Shown: positions 24,476 through 32,979, counted from the first letter of the stretch. The stretch is 64,000 bases of DNA from Aquilonibacter sp963820185 (GCA_963820185.1 CAWFYV010000002.1:372001-436000), one strand, 5' to 3'. Made by a program: numbers and translations. The notes: a model not told the origin generated them from the letters alone.

Positions 24476-25594
24476 ATGGTGCATTTTCGCACACCCCTCG
24501 CGCTCGCGGCCCTCGCGGCGCTACTAACTGCCTGCGGCGGAGGCGGCGGCGGTTCGTCGCCGATCCCATCGACGGGCGGCGGCGGTGCAGCGCCCACGCA
24601 GCCGGCGCAGAAAACGGGGCCGGCGAATATGGTGATTTATATTCCGCCGCCGAGCAAACAGAACACGCATCACCGGCCGAATTACATTTCACCGGGCACG
24701 CAGTCGATGACGGTTGGCCTCGTCAGTGGCAGCACGACCACTCCGCTTGCGACGATCAATCTTACAACGGGTTCGCCAAATTGCACGGTGCCGACCGGCG
24801 GTGGGTTGCAATGCACCACAACGGTACAGGCACCATTTGGTACCGATACGTTTGCCGTGTCGACCTACAGTGCGACGAACGCTGGCGGCAGCGTCCTCTC
24901 AACTGGACAAGTACAAACCACGTTGACACTTGGTGCAAATGAGCCCACCGTACAGCTCGATCTCGACGGCGTGCCGGCTACTGTTGCGCTTGTACTTGGC
25001 ACGGCAACGCTCCCGGTCGGCAATCCGGGCTCGACGAGCGTAACTGTACAAGCGTACGACGCGAGCAACAACCTCATCATCGGCCCGGGCCAGTTCGCGT
25101 CGCCTTTCACGCTGTCCATTTCCGGTGACACGTACAACACGCTGTCGCTCAACTACGGCGGCCCACCCGGCAGCCCGGCCCAGACGAGCATAACATCGCC
25201 CGGGCAGGTTGTTAAACTCAACTACACCGGCGGCACAAACGTCGGCTCGACGATTTCGGCGATCGGCTCCGGCTTTGTCCAGCCCACGCCGCTACCTACG
25301 TTCAACGCGACAGGCGCCGTGTTGAATCTCTTCCAGTATTACAACTCGAACTACTATTTCGAACCACTAGGCGTTGCGGCACTGCCGAACGGGACCGCCG
25401 CGGTGTTCCTTGAAGAGGACGACCCGGAATACGCCATTGGCATCGCGTCGCCGACCGGCATGCAATACGTTGTAACTGGGGACACAACCGATCCGTACAA
25501 TCCCGGAACCGGCGAAGTGACGTTCACCGGCGGCAGCCGTCGTGCAAAACATGAGCGAGTATCTGCTCTCGGACGAGAGCGACTATCAATATAA
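24476..25594 (+). CDS. RPxYIS-family secreted lipoprotein, 5' part (frameshifted)
   Basis: The first 355 or so codons of what is probably a ~710-residue lipoprotein. The signal peptide ends in lipobox LLTAC, followed by a Gly/Ser linker. An N-terminal domain follows with VIYIPPPSK...HRPNYISPGTQSM, SPNCT...CTTTV, GTDTFAVSTYS and VLSTGQ, also present in the gene at 35345. The sense frame holds to about 25535 (EVTFTGG), after which 17 nonsense codons precede the stop. Dropping one C near 25537-25538 joins it to the next frame (GS-VVQNMSEYLL). RBS AAGGAGG, ATG 24476. A domain at 180-270 looks Ig-like. Function unknown; surface exposure is inferred. Confidence 0.75.
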   Translation: MVHFRTPLALAALAALLTACGGGGGGSSPIPSTGGGGAAPTQPAQKTGPANMVIYIPPPSKQNTHHRPNYISPGTQSMTVGLVSGSTTTPLATINLTTGSPNCTVPTGGGLQCTTTVQAPFGTDTFAVSTYSATNAGGSVLSTGQVQTTLTLGANEPTVQLDLDGVPATVALVLGTATLPVGNPGSTSVTVQAYDASNNLIIGPGQFASPFTLSISGDTYNTLSLNYGGPPGSPAQTSITSPGQVVKLNYTGGTNVGSTISAIGSGFVQPTPLPTFNATGAVLNLFQYYNSNYYFEPLGVAALPNGTAAVFLEEDDPEYAIGIASPTGMQYVVTGDTTDPYNPGTGEVTFTGGSRRAKHERVSALGRERLSI

Positions 25595-26618
25595 TGAACT
25601 CGCAGCCTTGCCGAACGGCAACGTCGCGTATGCGGGCTCGTTCGAAGACAACCCCCAGCTCGCGTCGCCGTCCGGCCTCTGCTACGAAGGCGACCTGCAA
25701 AGCGGCACGCTAGGTATATTCAACCCATCAACCAAAACAACAACGGAATACGTCTTGCACGGCTATCCAGAATTCATCCAGGCCGATAGTAACGGCAACG
25801 TATGGTTCATCGAGTACACGGGCTACTGTAGCGAGACAGGCAACTACTACAGCGACAACTACGCTATCGGTGAGTTGAGCAACACCAACACTCTAACCGA
25901 GACGGACTTCGCAACCGCCGGCATTACTTACGGGGAAAGCCCCGATCCGAGTGCGATGTCGATCATGCCGAACGGCTCGACGATGTACATCGCCGATTAC
26001 GACAACGAGGCGTTTGTCAAGGTTGGTCTAGGCGCAACGCCGACGCTCCAAGGCATCGCGACCGTCACCAACTACAACGTTCCCTATTATGGCGGTATGG
26101 CTACAGCTCCGGACGGCACGACAGCGTGGTTTACCGACGAGTCGTTGGACGACGATTACTACTACGGGTACATTCGAGGGTCGGCAGCGTTCTCGAGCGC
26201 AAGCCTCGCGGAACAGCTCTTCCCGATCAACGAGTTCTACAGCTACGGCATGGCCTACGGCGATAACAGCTTCTGGGCCGCCGACGAAGGTGACGACGAA
26301 AACATCACCGGGATCGGACGGCTCTCGAACGTCGCCGCCGGATCACCGGTCACGGCCTTCTATCAGGTGCCACCTCCCTACTACGACGACGTACAGTATC
26401 TCTACGCAATTTCATCGGGCGGCGGATACGTTTGGGCTGTCGACGAGGACTACGGATACATCGATGCGTTGCAATACGGCGCGCCGAGCGCGGGAACGAT
26501 AACGTACACGCGGGTCCGCCAATTGACGAACTTCGGTAGACACCGGTTCACGCCGCATCTGGCGCCGCACCGGCCGACGCACAGACGCGCGCCGCTGACA
26601 CTCCCACGCAAGCCATGA
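25542..26618 (+). CDS. RPxYIS-family secreted lipoprotein, 3' part (frameshifted)
   Basis: A second frame of about 350 codons that continues the lipoprotein started at 24476. It has no ribosome-binding site of its own, and its sense reading begins exactly where the first frame fails. It contains repeats such as ELAALPNGNVAYAGSF, EFIQADSNGNVWFIEY, AMSIMPNGSTMYIADYD and GMATAPDGTTAWFTDES, with a 25-40 residue period, typical of Vgb/NHL-like beta-propeller blades, and it is rich in Tyr and Asp. The last ~28 residues are basic (RHRFTPHLAPHRPTHRR) and unlike the rest. A terminator hairpin follows 8 bp after the stop. Read as one protein, this is an Ig-like stalk plus propeller. Confidence 0.75.
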   Translation: MQNMSEYLLSDESDYQYNELAALPNGNVAYAGSFEDNPQLASPSGLCYEGDLQSGTLGIFNPSTKTTTEYVLHGYPEFIQADSNGNVWFIEYTGYCSETGNYYSDNYAIGELSNTNTLTETDFATAGITYGESPDPSAMSIMPNGSTMYIADYDNEAFVKVGLGATPTLQGIATVTNYNVPYYGGMATAPDGTTAWFTDESLDDDYYYGYIRGSAAFSSASLAEQLFPINEFYSYGMAYGDNSFWAADEGDDENITGIGRLSNVAAGSPVTAFYQVPPPYYDDVQYLYAISSGGGYVWAVDEDYGYIDALQYGAPSAGTITYTRVRQLTNFGRHRFTPHLAPHRPTHRRAPLTLPRKP

Positions 26619-26625
26619 CAAAAGA

Positions 26626-26655
26626 GGGCTCGCAGCAATGCGAGCCTTAATTCTT
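26626..26655 (+). terminator. Hairpin terminator (GCAA tetraloop family)
   Basis: AGGGCTCGCA pairs with TGCGAGCCTT around GCAA, followed by a T-rich stretch. It is nearly identical in sequence to the pnp terminator although the genes are unrelated. Confidence 0.75.
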
Positions 26656-26657
26656 CT

Positions 26658-26691
26658 GTGACAACCCTTCGACAAGCTCAGGGGTGACAAC
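26658..26691. repeat. Dispersed-type repeat CCCTTCGACAAGCTCAGGG flanked by GTGACAAC
   Basis: CCCTTCGACAAGCTCAGGG (26665-26683) is a motif I know as a frequent intergenic repeat in many bacterial genomes. Here it is bracketed by direct copies of GTGACAAC (26658-26665 and 26684-26691). The ends CCCT/AGGG can pair. It is seen once in this window; its genome-wide copy number cannot be judged here. Confidence 0.55.
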
Positions 26692-26711
26692 GTTCTGACG
26701 GAGGTATTCGC

Positions 26712-27128
26712 ATGCGCATTAGGGTGAACTGGTGGGCGATTCTCGTTGCCGATATCGTCTTGTTTCTTCTCGGTTGGCTGTGGTACGACGTGCTCTTCGG
26801 CAACATGTGGATGACTGCGTTGCGTCAGGTTACACCGCAAGTCAGCATGGCAGCGAACTGGTATCCGTTTGCGGTCTCGCTCTTCGGCGGGTTCTTCCTC
26901 GCGTACGGACTCGCGCTGATTCTCAAGTGGCGCGGCATCGTGGGCCCCCTCGAGGGCGCATGGATCGGGTTTGCCCTCGGCTTGCTGATCTTTGGCACGA
27001 TGACATGGATGGATTACGTCTATTCGGGGTGGGGCGCGACGCTCGGCCTCATCAACATCGGCTTCGTATCGGTCGGTATGGGGATCCAAGGCGCTATTCT
27101 TGCGGGGTGGAGAGTGAAGTCCACCTAA
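26712..27128 (+). CDS. DUF1761 family membrane protein
   Basis: A 138-residue protein with four membrane helices (about 8-25, 52-70, 80-100, 112-133). The N-terminus VNWWAILVADIVLFLLGWLWYDVLFGNMWM matches the DUF1761 pattern of a first helix ending in 'G.lWY...lFg..W'. No biochemical role is known for the family. A possible ribosome-binding site GGAGG lies at 26700-26704. It stands between a terminator and the operator-like palindrome at 27131. Confidence 0.82.
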   Translation: MRIRVNWWAILVADIVLFLLGWLWYDVLFGNMWMTALRQVTPQVSMAANWYPFAVSLFGGFFLAYGLALILKWRGIVGPLEGAWIGFALGLLIFGTMTWMDYVYSGWGATLGLINIGFVSVGMGIQGAILAGWRVKST

Positions 27129-27130
27129 TC

Positions 27131-27152
27131 ATGACAGCGCCTGTCATATAAG
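27131..27152 (+). promoter_or_regulatory. Operator-like palindrome overlapping a -10 box
   Basis: ATGACAG-CGC-CTGTCAT is a perfect inverted repeat (27131-27147), and its last T opens TATAAG (27147-27152), a plausible -10 box for the gene starting at 27197. TGACAG-N3-CTGTCA has the form of a TetR/GntR-type repressor site; the regulator is not identified. Confidence 0.55.
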
Positions 27153-27196
27153 CGCGGTAGGCTAGGGACATCTCAAGATCGACAAAGGAGAGTCCC

Positions 27197-27964
27197 GTGA
27201 GCGTTCAATCGACCCCCGTGAGCGCAACCGCTATCGCCGGCTTCGACCTAGTCGGCGCCACCGTGCGCGACCTGCAGAAATCGCTCGCTTTTTATCGCGA
27301 CACCCTCGGCCTTGTCCCGTCGGTTCAGGGCGAGGGCGGCGTAGAATTCCACCTGTCTGACGGCTCGACGTTCGGACTTTGGCAGCCGCCGGAGGGCTCG
27401 ATGAGACCCGGTTTGGGCGTGATGTTCACCGTCGGCGATGCGGCCGGAGCCGCGAAAGACGTACGTGACCGCGGCGGTGAGATGTCGGAACCGATGGAAT
27501 CGCCCGTGTGCTTCATGGCGATGGGCCAAGACGCCGAGGGCAACAGCATCATTCTGCACCAGAAGAAATCGCGCGATCCGCACCTGCCGCCAGATCAGGC
27601 GCGCACCCTGACTAGCATCAACGGCATCGACCTTGCCGGCTATCTCGTTACCGATCCCCAAGCCGCGATCGCCTACTATCGCGATGTGCTCGGCCTCACG
27701 CCGACCGACATCGATGAAGAGGGGCGTGGCAGCGAATTCGATCTTGCCGACGGCACCACGTTCGGCGTGTGGCGCACGCCCGAAGTGCAGCAGGGCGGCT
27801 TCGTAATGTTCGCGGTCAGCGACCTGCGCGCCAAGCTCGCGGAGCTGAAAAGCCGCGGCGTAACCTTTAGTGAGGTCATGGACGGCCCGGTCTGTTCCAT
27901 GGCGTTCGGTCCCGATCCCGAAGGCAACAGCGTCATCATTCACCAACGGAAGGTGAATGCCTAA
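27197..27964 (+). CDS. VOC-family protein, two glyoxalase/dioxygenase-like domains
   Basis: A 255-residue protein made of two similar vicinal-oxygen-chelate domains (about 12-125 and 142-252). Each has a 'LVxxxxDxxxSlaFYRDtLGL' start (LQKSLAFYRDTLGLVP; PQAAIAYYRDVLGLTP) and a 'DPEGNSiilHQ' end. Relatives are glyoxalase/bleomycin-resistance proteins and CFP-30B-like hydrolases. Which residues bind metal is not certain: the second domain's ending (GNSVIIHQ) keeps a His, while the usual Glu position is unclear. GTG start with AAAGGAGAG upstream. It overlaps the following SDR by 8 bp and probably shares its transcript, under the palindrome at 27131. Confidence 0.85.
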   Translation: MSVQSTPVSATAIAGFDLVGATVRDLQKSLAFYRDTLGLVPSVQGEGGVEFHLSDGSTFGLWQPPEGSMRPGLGVMFTVGDAAGAAKDVRDRGGEMSEPMESPVCFMAMGQDAEGNSIILHQKKSRDPHLPPDQARTLTSINGIDLAGYLVTDPQAAIAYYRDVLGLTPTDIDEEGRGSEFDLADGTTFGVWRTPEVQQGGFVMFAVSDLRAKLAELKSRGVTFSEVMDGPVCSMAFGPDPEGNSVIIHQRKVNA

Positions 27965-28796
27965 CGACGCGGTTCTTGTCAGCGGTGCATCGACCGGCAT
28001 CGGTCATGCGATCTCGATGCACCTCGCGCACAACGGTTACACGGTGTATGCCGGCGTGCGCAAAGAGGGCGATCGCGAACGCCTCGAAGCCGAGCACGCG
28101 CGCATTCACCCGATCATCCTCGACGTCACCGTGCCCGCCGACGTTGCGCGGGCGGTGCAGACCGTACGCGAGGCCGGCGATACACTCGTCGGCCTCGTGA
28201 ACAACGCCGGTATCGCGGTTGCCGGTCCGCTCGAGTTTCTTCCGCTCGAAGCACTGCGACTGCAGTTCGAAGTGAACACGATCGCACCGATCGCGATGGC
28301 GCAAGCGGCATTGCCGCTCTTACGCGAATCGCGCGGACGCATCGTCAACATCGGCTCGATCGCCGGGCGTCTCTCTGCGCCGTTCGTCGGTCCCTACAGC
28401 GCATCAAAAGCCGCAATCGCCTCGCTCACCGACGCGCTGCGCCAGGAGCTTGCGCGCTTCGGGATCGCCGTCTCGCTGCTCGAGTTTGCTTCCGTCAAGA
28501 CGCCGATTTGGGAGAAGGGTCGTGCGGGACGTGATGCGCTCGTCGCGTCGATGCCGCCGCAAGCGATGAGCCTGTACGGCGGCCTTGCTGATGCGGTCGT
28601 CGCACAAACGGAAGTCGAGGAGCGCGAAGGGATGGATCCGCAAGTGATCGCAGCGACGGTGCTCGCAGCCTTGCGCGCATCGAAGCCGCGCGAACGCTAC
28701 GTGATCGGCCGCAAAGCGCGCATCCAGGCCGTTGCGGCGATTCTTCCGCCGAGCACGCGCGATAGGCTCGTCAAGCAAGCGATGAAATTGCCATGA
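27957..28796 (+). CDS. Classical SDR oxidoreductase
   Basis: A 279-residue short-chain dehydrogenase with a complete canonical set: SGASTGIG (9-16), VNNAG (80-84), catalytic Ser in IVNIGSIAG and YSASK (142-146). The sequence style (GPLEFLPLEALRLQFEVNTIAP, VKTPIWEKG) resembles the retinol/11-beta-hydroxysteroid dehydrogenase-like branch rather than FabG, so a hydrophobic alcohol/ketone substrate is plausible. It is translationally linked at both ends: 8-bp overlap with the VOC gene and ATGA with the LprI-like gene. Confidence 0.88.
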   Translation: MPNDAVLVSGASTGIGHAISMHLAHNGYTVYAGVRKEGDRERLEAEHARIHPIILDVTVPADVARAVQTVREAGDTLVGLVNNAGIAVAGPLEFLPLEALRLQFEVNTIAPIAMAQAALPLLRESRGRIVNIGSIAGRLSAPFVGPYSASKAAIASLTDALRQELARFGIAVSLLEFASVKTPIWEKGRAGRDALVASMPPQAMSLYGGLADAVVAQTEVEEREGMDPQVIAATVLAALRASKPRERYVIGRKARIQAVAAILPPSTRDRLVKQAMKLP

Positions 28797-29353
28797 TCGC
28801 GCTGGTTCTGGTAGCGGCACTGAATTGCGGCGCGACCGCAACGCAGATCGACTTGGACGAATGCGCGGCGGCGGCACAAACGCACAACGATAAGCTCGAG
28901 GCGACGGCGTTGCAAACTGCCGAGTGGCGCACGTACAACGATCCACTCCTACACGCAACCGAGTTGCGCTGGCACGAGGCGCGTACGTCAGCCTGCAATT
29001 TCGCATACGAAATGTACGCCGGCGGGACGATCGCACCAATGCTATTTTCACGGTGTAATGCCGATGCGGCACTGGCGCGCATTCGCGACATCGGCTTATT
29101 CACCGGCCTTCCAAGTCCGACTGCGGCGACTCCCAATCCACAAGTGCAAGCCGAGCATGAGCGCATTTACGGTCTGCTCGAACTGCTCGTCACACCGCAC
29201 GAGCGAGATCTCCTCGCGAACTCGGAACGTGCGTTCATGCGGTATCGTGATGTGGCATGTTCGCAGGCAAAAGACGGGTGCGCAACCGCGCTCACACGAA
29301 CGCGCACGCAACAACTCAAGGATTCTTGGTTAGCCGAACCGTTCTGGAAGTAA
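28793..29353 (+). CDS. Exported LprI/DUF1311-like protein
   Basis: A 186-residue protein with a short signal-like N-terminus (MIALVLVAALNCGATA). It has the DUF1311/LprI pattern: LDECAAAAQTHNDKLE, W...C (ARTSACNFAYEMYAGGTIAPM), then C...R (FSRCNADAALARIR). A second weaker copy may lie in the C-terminal half (ERDLLANSERAFMRYRDVACSQ). In mycobacterial LprI this domain inhibits lysozyme; many homologues are uncharacterised. It overlaps the SDR by ATGA, yet the SDR/VOC context does not explain an exported inhibitor. It abuts the convergent hydrolase gene directly. Confidence 0.75.
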   Translation: MIALVLVAALNCGATATQIDLDECAAAAQTHNDKLEATALQTAEWRTYNDPLLHATELRWHEARTSACNFAYEMYAGGTIAPMLFSRCNADAALARIRDIGLFTGLPSPTAATPNPQVQAEHERIYGLLELLVTPHERDLLANSERAFMRYRDVACSQAKDGCATALTRTRTQQLKDSWLAEPFWK

Positions 29354-30118
29354 CTACAAGTACTGTTTGAAGAACGCGAGGATGCGGTCGTGTGCGTCGG
29401 CGGCCGACGTCGCGTTGTAGCGCAACGTGTAGACGTGCCCGTTGACCCGTGTCTCTCTGTTCGCGGACGGATCGTCGAACTTATGATAGGTGTTGCTATA
29501 GGCATGAAACGTGCCCGGCGCAGCACTTTGCCCAACGCCGCTCACGAAGTGCTCGCACGTTCGTGCGTCGGTCCAGTCGTCGGACGCGCCGATCAGCAGT
29601 AGCAACGGATCGACCAATGCGCTCGTCGGGTTCGCGTCACACGCGTTCGGATACAGCGCGACACCCGCCGCAAATCCATTGCCGGCGAAGCCTGCCTTTG
29701 CCGCAACGTCCGCATTCTCGGTCCACAGCACCGTACCGCCGCCGTGCGAGAAGCCGATGACGCCGACATGCGTGCCGTCAACATCTGAGAGCGTACGCAG
29801 ATACGCGAGCGCGCCGTAGGCATCGAAGGCGCGTTGTTCCGGCGGCACCGCATGCGAGCCGCAGACCCGATCGACGTGACGCGGGCCGAAGCTATCAACC
29901 ACGAGCGCAACATAGTTGTTCTGCGCGAACCAATCGCCCCACGCCGCATCATTGGGATCCAGCCCGGCACAGGTGTGCAAAATGACAACGCCCGGCACGC
30001 GCGTCGTGAGTCCCGGCGGTTCGTAGAGCGTCGCGGTGAGCGTCACGCCATCGGAAGCCTTGGTCGGAAAGCTTACCGGCGACAGCTCAACCTGCGCCGC
30101 GAGAAGCAGTGCGAGCAA
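29354..30118 (-). CDS. Exported dienelactone-hydrolase family alpha/beta hydrolase
   Basis: A 254-residue alpha/beta hydrolase. The nucleophile elbow is GFSHGGG (Ser), the acid probably lies in GASDDWTD, and the His in NTYHKFDD. LYEPPGL, PGVVILHTCAGLDPNDAAWGDWFAQNNYVALVVDSFGPR is the usual dienelactone hydrolase N-terminal layout. A brief hydrophobic N-terminus (MLALLLAAQ) suggests export, though it is short. The TTG start at 30118 gives this N-terminus; no ATG exists nearby. It lies 9 bp after the DUF5069 gene and probably shares its transcript. Substrate unknown. Confidence 0.8.
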   Translation of the reverse strand: MLALLLAAQVELSPVSFPTKASDGVTLTATLYEPPGLTTRVPGVVILHTCAGLDPNDAAWGDWFAQNNYVALVVDSFGPRHVDRVCGSHAVPPEQRAFDAYGALAYLRTLSDVDGTHVGVIGFSHGGGTVLWTENADVAAKAGFAGNGFAAGVALYPNACDANPTSALVDPLLLLIGASDDWTDARTCEHFVSGVGQSAAPGTFHAYSNTYHKFDDPSANRETRVNGHVYTLRYNATSAADAHDRILAFFKQYL

Positions 30119-30127
30119 CGTTAGCCG

Positions 30128-30571
30128 CTACGACGCCTCGCCGAAGATGCGGCGATCGTCTTCGTCGATGATATCGAGGATGTGCTCGAGTTCGGGATGT
30201 GCGGCGAGCGTGTGCACGTACAGGTCGGCAAAATATTCGGGATCGTGCGCGTGCTTGGGCTTAATGCGTCGCAGCGTCGCATTGATCGCCGGGTACTGCG
30301 ACGTGTCGGTGTGCCCGCGCAGCCATGCTGCAATCTCGTCTTCATCCGCGGCTCGTGCGACGACTTCTTGCAGATCGTCCAAGGCGATTCCCAAGCGGTC
30401 GAGCATAAACTGCGATATGCCGGGCGTCTTACCGTTGATGAAATAGCCGCCGGGGTTACCGCCCGGCAAGAACCCACGCAACTTGTCGATCGTACGCGGC
30501 ATCAGCATCAAGCCATCGAGTTCTGCAAAACACGAGCGCGGCGGCTGCCGCGTCAAATCGAGCGGTTCCAT
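30128..30571 (-). CDS. DUF5069 domain-containing protein
   Basis: A 147-residue soluble protein with the DUF5069 pattern: LDLTRQPPRSCFAELDGLMLMPRTIDKLRGFLPGGNPGGYF near the N-terminus, then FMLDRLGI and ADEDEIAAWLRGH. The family has no established function. The start is the ATG at 30571; a longer frame to 30808 is a shadow of ubiD on the other strand. It diverges from ubiD with 52 bp between starts. Confidence 0.82.
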   Translation of the reverse strand: MEPLDLTRQPPRSCFAELDGLMLMPRTIDKLRGFLPGGNPGGYFINGKTPGISQFMLDRLGIALDDLQEVVARAADEDEIAAWLRGHTDTSQYPAINATLRRIKPKHAHDPEYFADLYVHTLAAHPELEHILDIIDEDDRRIFGEAS

Positions 30572-30623
30572 GCTGCGACGTTTTCGACGGGGAGGGGCGC
30601 CGAACCGCCGAGAATGGGGCCAA

Positions 30624-32138
30624 ATGCCCTTCGATTCCCTACGGGCCTTTGTCGATGCGCTCCGGCGCGCCGGCGACGTCCACACGATTGCCGCGCAGGT
30701 CGATCCGCGCCTCGAAATTGCCGAGATCACCGACCGCGTCGTCAAAGCGGGCGGCCCTGCACTGCTTTTTGAGAACGTGAAGGGCTCGAAGTTCCCCGTG
30801 CTCACCAATCAGTTTGGCACCGAACGCCGCATGGCGATGGCGTTCGATGCGCGCTCGCTCGAGGCGGTCGCAGCGCGGCTACGTGCGCTCCTCGATCTTT
30901 CACCGCCCGGCGGCTCGTGGGGCGAAAAGTTCGACGCGCTCAAACGATTTGCACCGCTCGCAAATGCAATCCCGAAAACCGTCCGTGATGCCGCATGCCA
31001 AGAGGTCGTGATCCGCGATCCCGATCTGCGCAAGCTTCCCGTGCTCACCACCTGGCCGCTCGACGGCGGCCCGTTTATCACGCTCCCGCTCGTGATCACG
31101 AACGATCCGCGCACCGGGCGTCCAAATGTCGGCATGTACCGCATGCAGATCTACAACGAACGCGAGACCGGCATGCACTGGCAGCGTCACAAACAAGGTC
31201 GCGCGCACGCCGATGCGTGGGGCGAGCGGATTCCGGTTGCAGTTGCGATCGGCAGCGATCCCGTCTTGACCTACGCGGCAACCGCGCCGCTGCCGCCCGT
31301 GCTCGACGAATTCGCATTTGCCGGCCTCCTGCGCGGAAAGCCGATCGAACTCGTAAAAGCGCGAACGATCGACGTTAAAGTTCCGGCGAGCGCCGAGTTC
31401 GTGCTCGAAGGCTACGTCGATACGACCGACCTGCGTACCGAAGGACCCTTCGGCGATCACACCGGCGTGTACAGTCTCGCCGACACGTATCCGACGTTTC
31501 ACGTCACTTGCATCACGCACCGGCGCGACCCAATCTACGCGGCGACGGTGGTTGGGAAACCGCCGATGGAAGATGCGTGGCTGGGCAAAGCGACGGAGCG
31601 TATCTTCTTGCCGCTCTTGCAGATGGTGCTACCCGAAGTCGTTGATATGAATCTGCCGGTCGAAGGCGGCTTTCACAACCTCGCTCTCGTCTCGATTCGC
31701 AAACGGTATCCGGGTCACGCCAAAAAGGTCATGAATGCGCTATGGGGCCTTGGCCACATGATGATGCTCACGCGTGTGCTCGTGATCGTCGACGATGACA
31801 TCGACGTGCAAGATACGCGCAGCGTCGCCTGGTTCGCACTCAACAACCTCGCGCCCGAACGCGATGTCATAATGATGCCGGGACCCGTCGACGATCTCGA
31901 CCACGGCTCGTACAGCGTGGCCTACGGCACGAAGATCGGCATCGACGCAACGCGCAAGACCGCGGCCGAAGGCTATACGCGCGAGTGGCCACCGGACATC
32001 GTGATGGACACGGACACGACGAATCTCGTAAATAAGCGCTGGCGCGACTACGGTCTCGATGCGATCGTGAAATCGCTCGTGCCCAACGATTGGTCGGGCC
32101 AAGGTCCACAAGCGTACCGAAGGAAGATGCATGATTAG
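30624..32138 (+). CDS. ubiD: UbiD family decarboxylase
   Basis: A 504-residue prenylated-FMN-dependent decarboxylase, typically acting on 4-hydroxy-3-polyprenylbenzoate in ubiquinone/menaquinone synthesis. Typical stretches are PNVGMYRMQIYNERETGMHWQRHKQG (metal/prFMN region with the conserved Arg), EGPFGDHTGVYS (catalytic Glu) and KRYPGHAKKVMNALWG. The ATG at 30624 starts MPFDSLRAFVDALRRAGD, a normal UbiD N-terminus; the 47 residues before it belong to a shadow. UbiX, which makes the prFMN cofactor, is not in the window. It overlaps ubiA by 8 bp, so decarboxylase and prenyltransferase are coupled. An aromatic-acid decarboxylase of the same family cannot be excluded. Confidence 0.92.
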   Translation: MPFDSLRAFVDALRRAGDVHTIAAQVDPRLEIAEITDRVVKAGGPALLFENVKGSKFPVLTNQFGTERRMAMAFDARSLEAVAARLRALLDLSPPGGSWGEKFDALKRFAPLANAIPKTVRDAACQEVVIRDPDLRKLPVLTTWPLDGGPFITLPLVITNDPRTGRPNVGMYRMQIYNERETGMHWQRHKQGRAHADAWGERIPVAVAIGSDPVLTYAATAPLPPVLDEFAFAGLLRGKPIELVKARTIDVKVPASAEFVLEGYVDTTDLRTEGPFGDHTGVYSLADTYPTFHVTCITHRRDPIYAATVVGKPPMEDAWLGKATERIFLPLLQMVLPEVVDMNLPVEGGFHNLALVSIRKRYPGHAKKVMNALWGLGHMMMLTRVLVIVDDDIDVQDTRSVAWFALNNLAPERDVIMMPGPVDDLDHGSYSVAYGTKIGIDATRKTAAEGYTREWPPDIVMDTDTTNLVNKRWRDYGLDAIVKSLVPNDWSGQGPQAYRRKMHD

Positions 32139-32979
32139 GATCTTCTTGCGCGAGATTCGCATCGAACATACGCTCTTCGCGTTGCCGTTTGCCTATGTCG
32201 GTGCGGTACTCGGGGCGCGCGGATTGCCATCGTGGCATGCGCTGGTGTGGATTACACTCGCCGTGCTCGGCGCGCGCACCGCGGCGATGGCCGCGAATCG
32301 CTACTTCGATCGCGACATCGACGCGCGCAATCCGCGCACCGCACGGCGCGCGCTCGCGACCGGTGCCCTCTCGCCGACGGTAATGGTATGGGCGATTGTG
32401 ATCGGGCTGGCCTTGCTCGTGGTCTCGGCGTGGATGCTCAACCCGCTGTGCGTGAAACTCTTGCCGATCGCGGCGCTCGGCGTGTTGGTCTATCCGCTCT
32501 GCAAGCGCTTCACCTGGCTCGTGCACTTCGTGCTCGGAGCCGTCGACGGGCTCGCGCCGCTCGGCGCGTTTATCGGCGTGACCGGCACGGTAAGCCCGAG
32601 CGCATTCTTGCTTTTCTTCGCGGTGACGATCTGGGTTGCGGGATTCGACATCGCCTACGCGTTGATGGATCTTCCGACCGATCGTGCGCAACATCTCAAC
32701 TCGGTACCGGCACGCTTCGGTGAGCGCGCCGGGCGCTGGATGCCGATCGCCCTGCACGCGCTCATGGCAGCGGTCCTAGCGCTCGCCGGAATACTAGCCG
32801 ACGCAGGCTGGCTGTATTACGCCGGCGTCGCGGCGGCGATTGTCCTCACGCTGTATGAGAATCGCCTGTACAGTGCCTCGGAGAACGTTTTCGTATTGAA
32901 CGAACGTATCTTTACCGGGAACATGGCGTTCTCGGTGGTCTTTTTGGCCGCCACGCTGGGAGGCTACCTCGTTCACTGA
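32131..32979 (+). CDS. ubiA: UbiA family prenyltransferase
   Basis: A 282-residue integral membrane prenyltransferase with about eight helices that attaches an isoprenoid chain to 4-hydroxybenzoate or a similar aromatic acid. The first Mg-diphosphate motif is NRYFDRDIDARNPRT (NxxxDxxxD) and the second is in YALMDLPTDRAQHLNSVPARFG. The gene starts inside the end of ubiD (ATG at 32131) and its own stop overlaps the next ATG (TGATG). The ubiD-ubiA order fits respiratory quinone synthesis, possibly the futalosine-type route where these two act late; that is inference. Confidence 0.92.
   Translation: MIRIFLREIRIEHTLFALPFAYVGAVLGARGLPSWHALVWITLAVLGARTAAMAANRYFDRDIDARNPRTARRALATGALSPTVMVWAIVIGLALLVVSAWMLNPLCVKLLPIAALGVLVYPLCKRFTWLVHFVLGAVDGLAPLGAFIGVTGTVSPSAFLLFFAVTIWVAGFDIAYALMDLPTDRAQHLNSVPARFGERAGRWMPIALHALMAAVLALAGILADAGWLYYAGVAAAIVLTLYENRLYSASENVFVLNERIFTGNMAFSVVFLAATLGGYLVH

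Noticed and set aside
26412..27089. 225-codon minus-strand frame over the lipoprotein end and DUF1761 gene
   Set aside because: Crosses a terminator and two plus-strand genes; shadow composition.
31867..32757. 296-codon minus-strand frame opposite ubiD/ubiA
   Set aside because: Shadow of two intact genes; Arg/His/Glu-rich with no domain.
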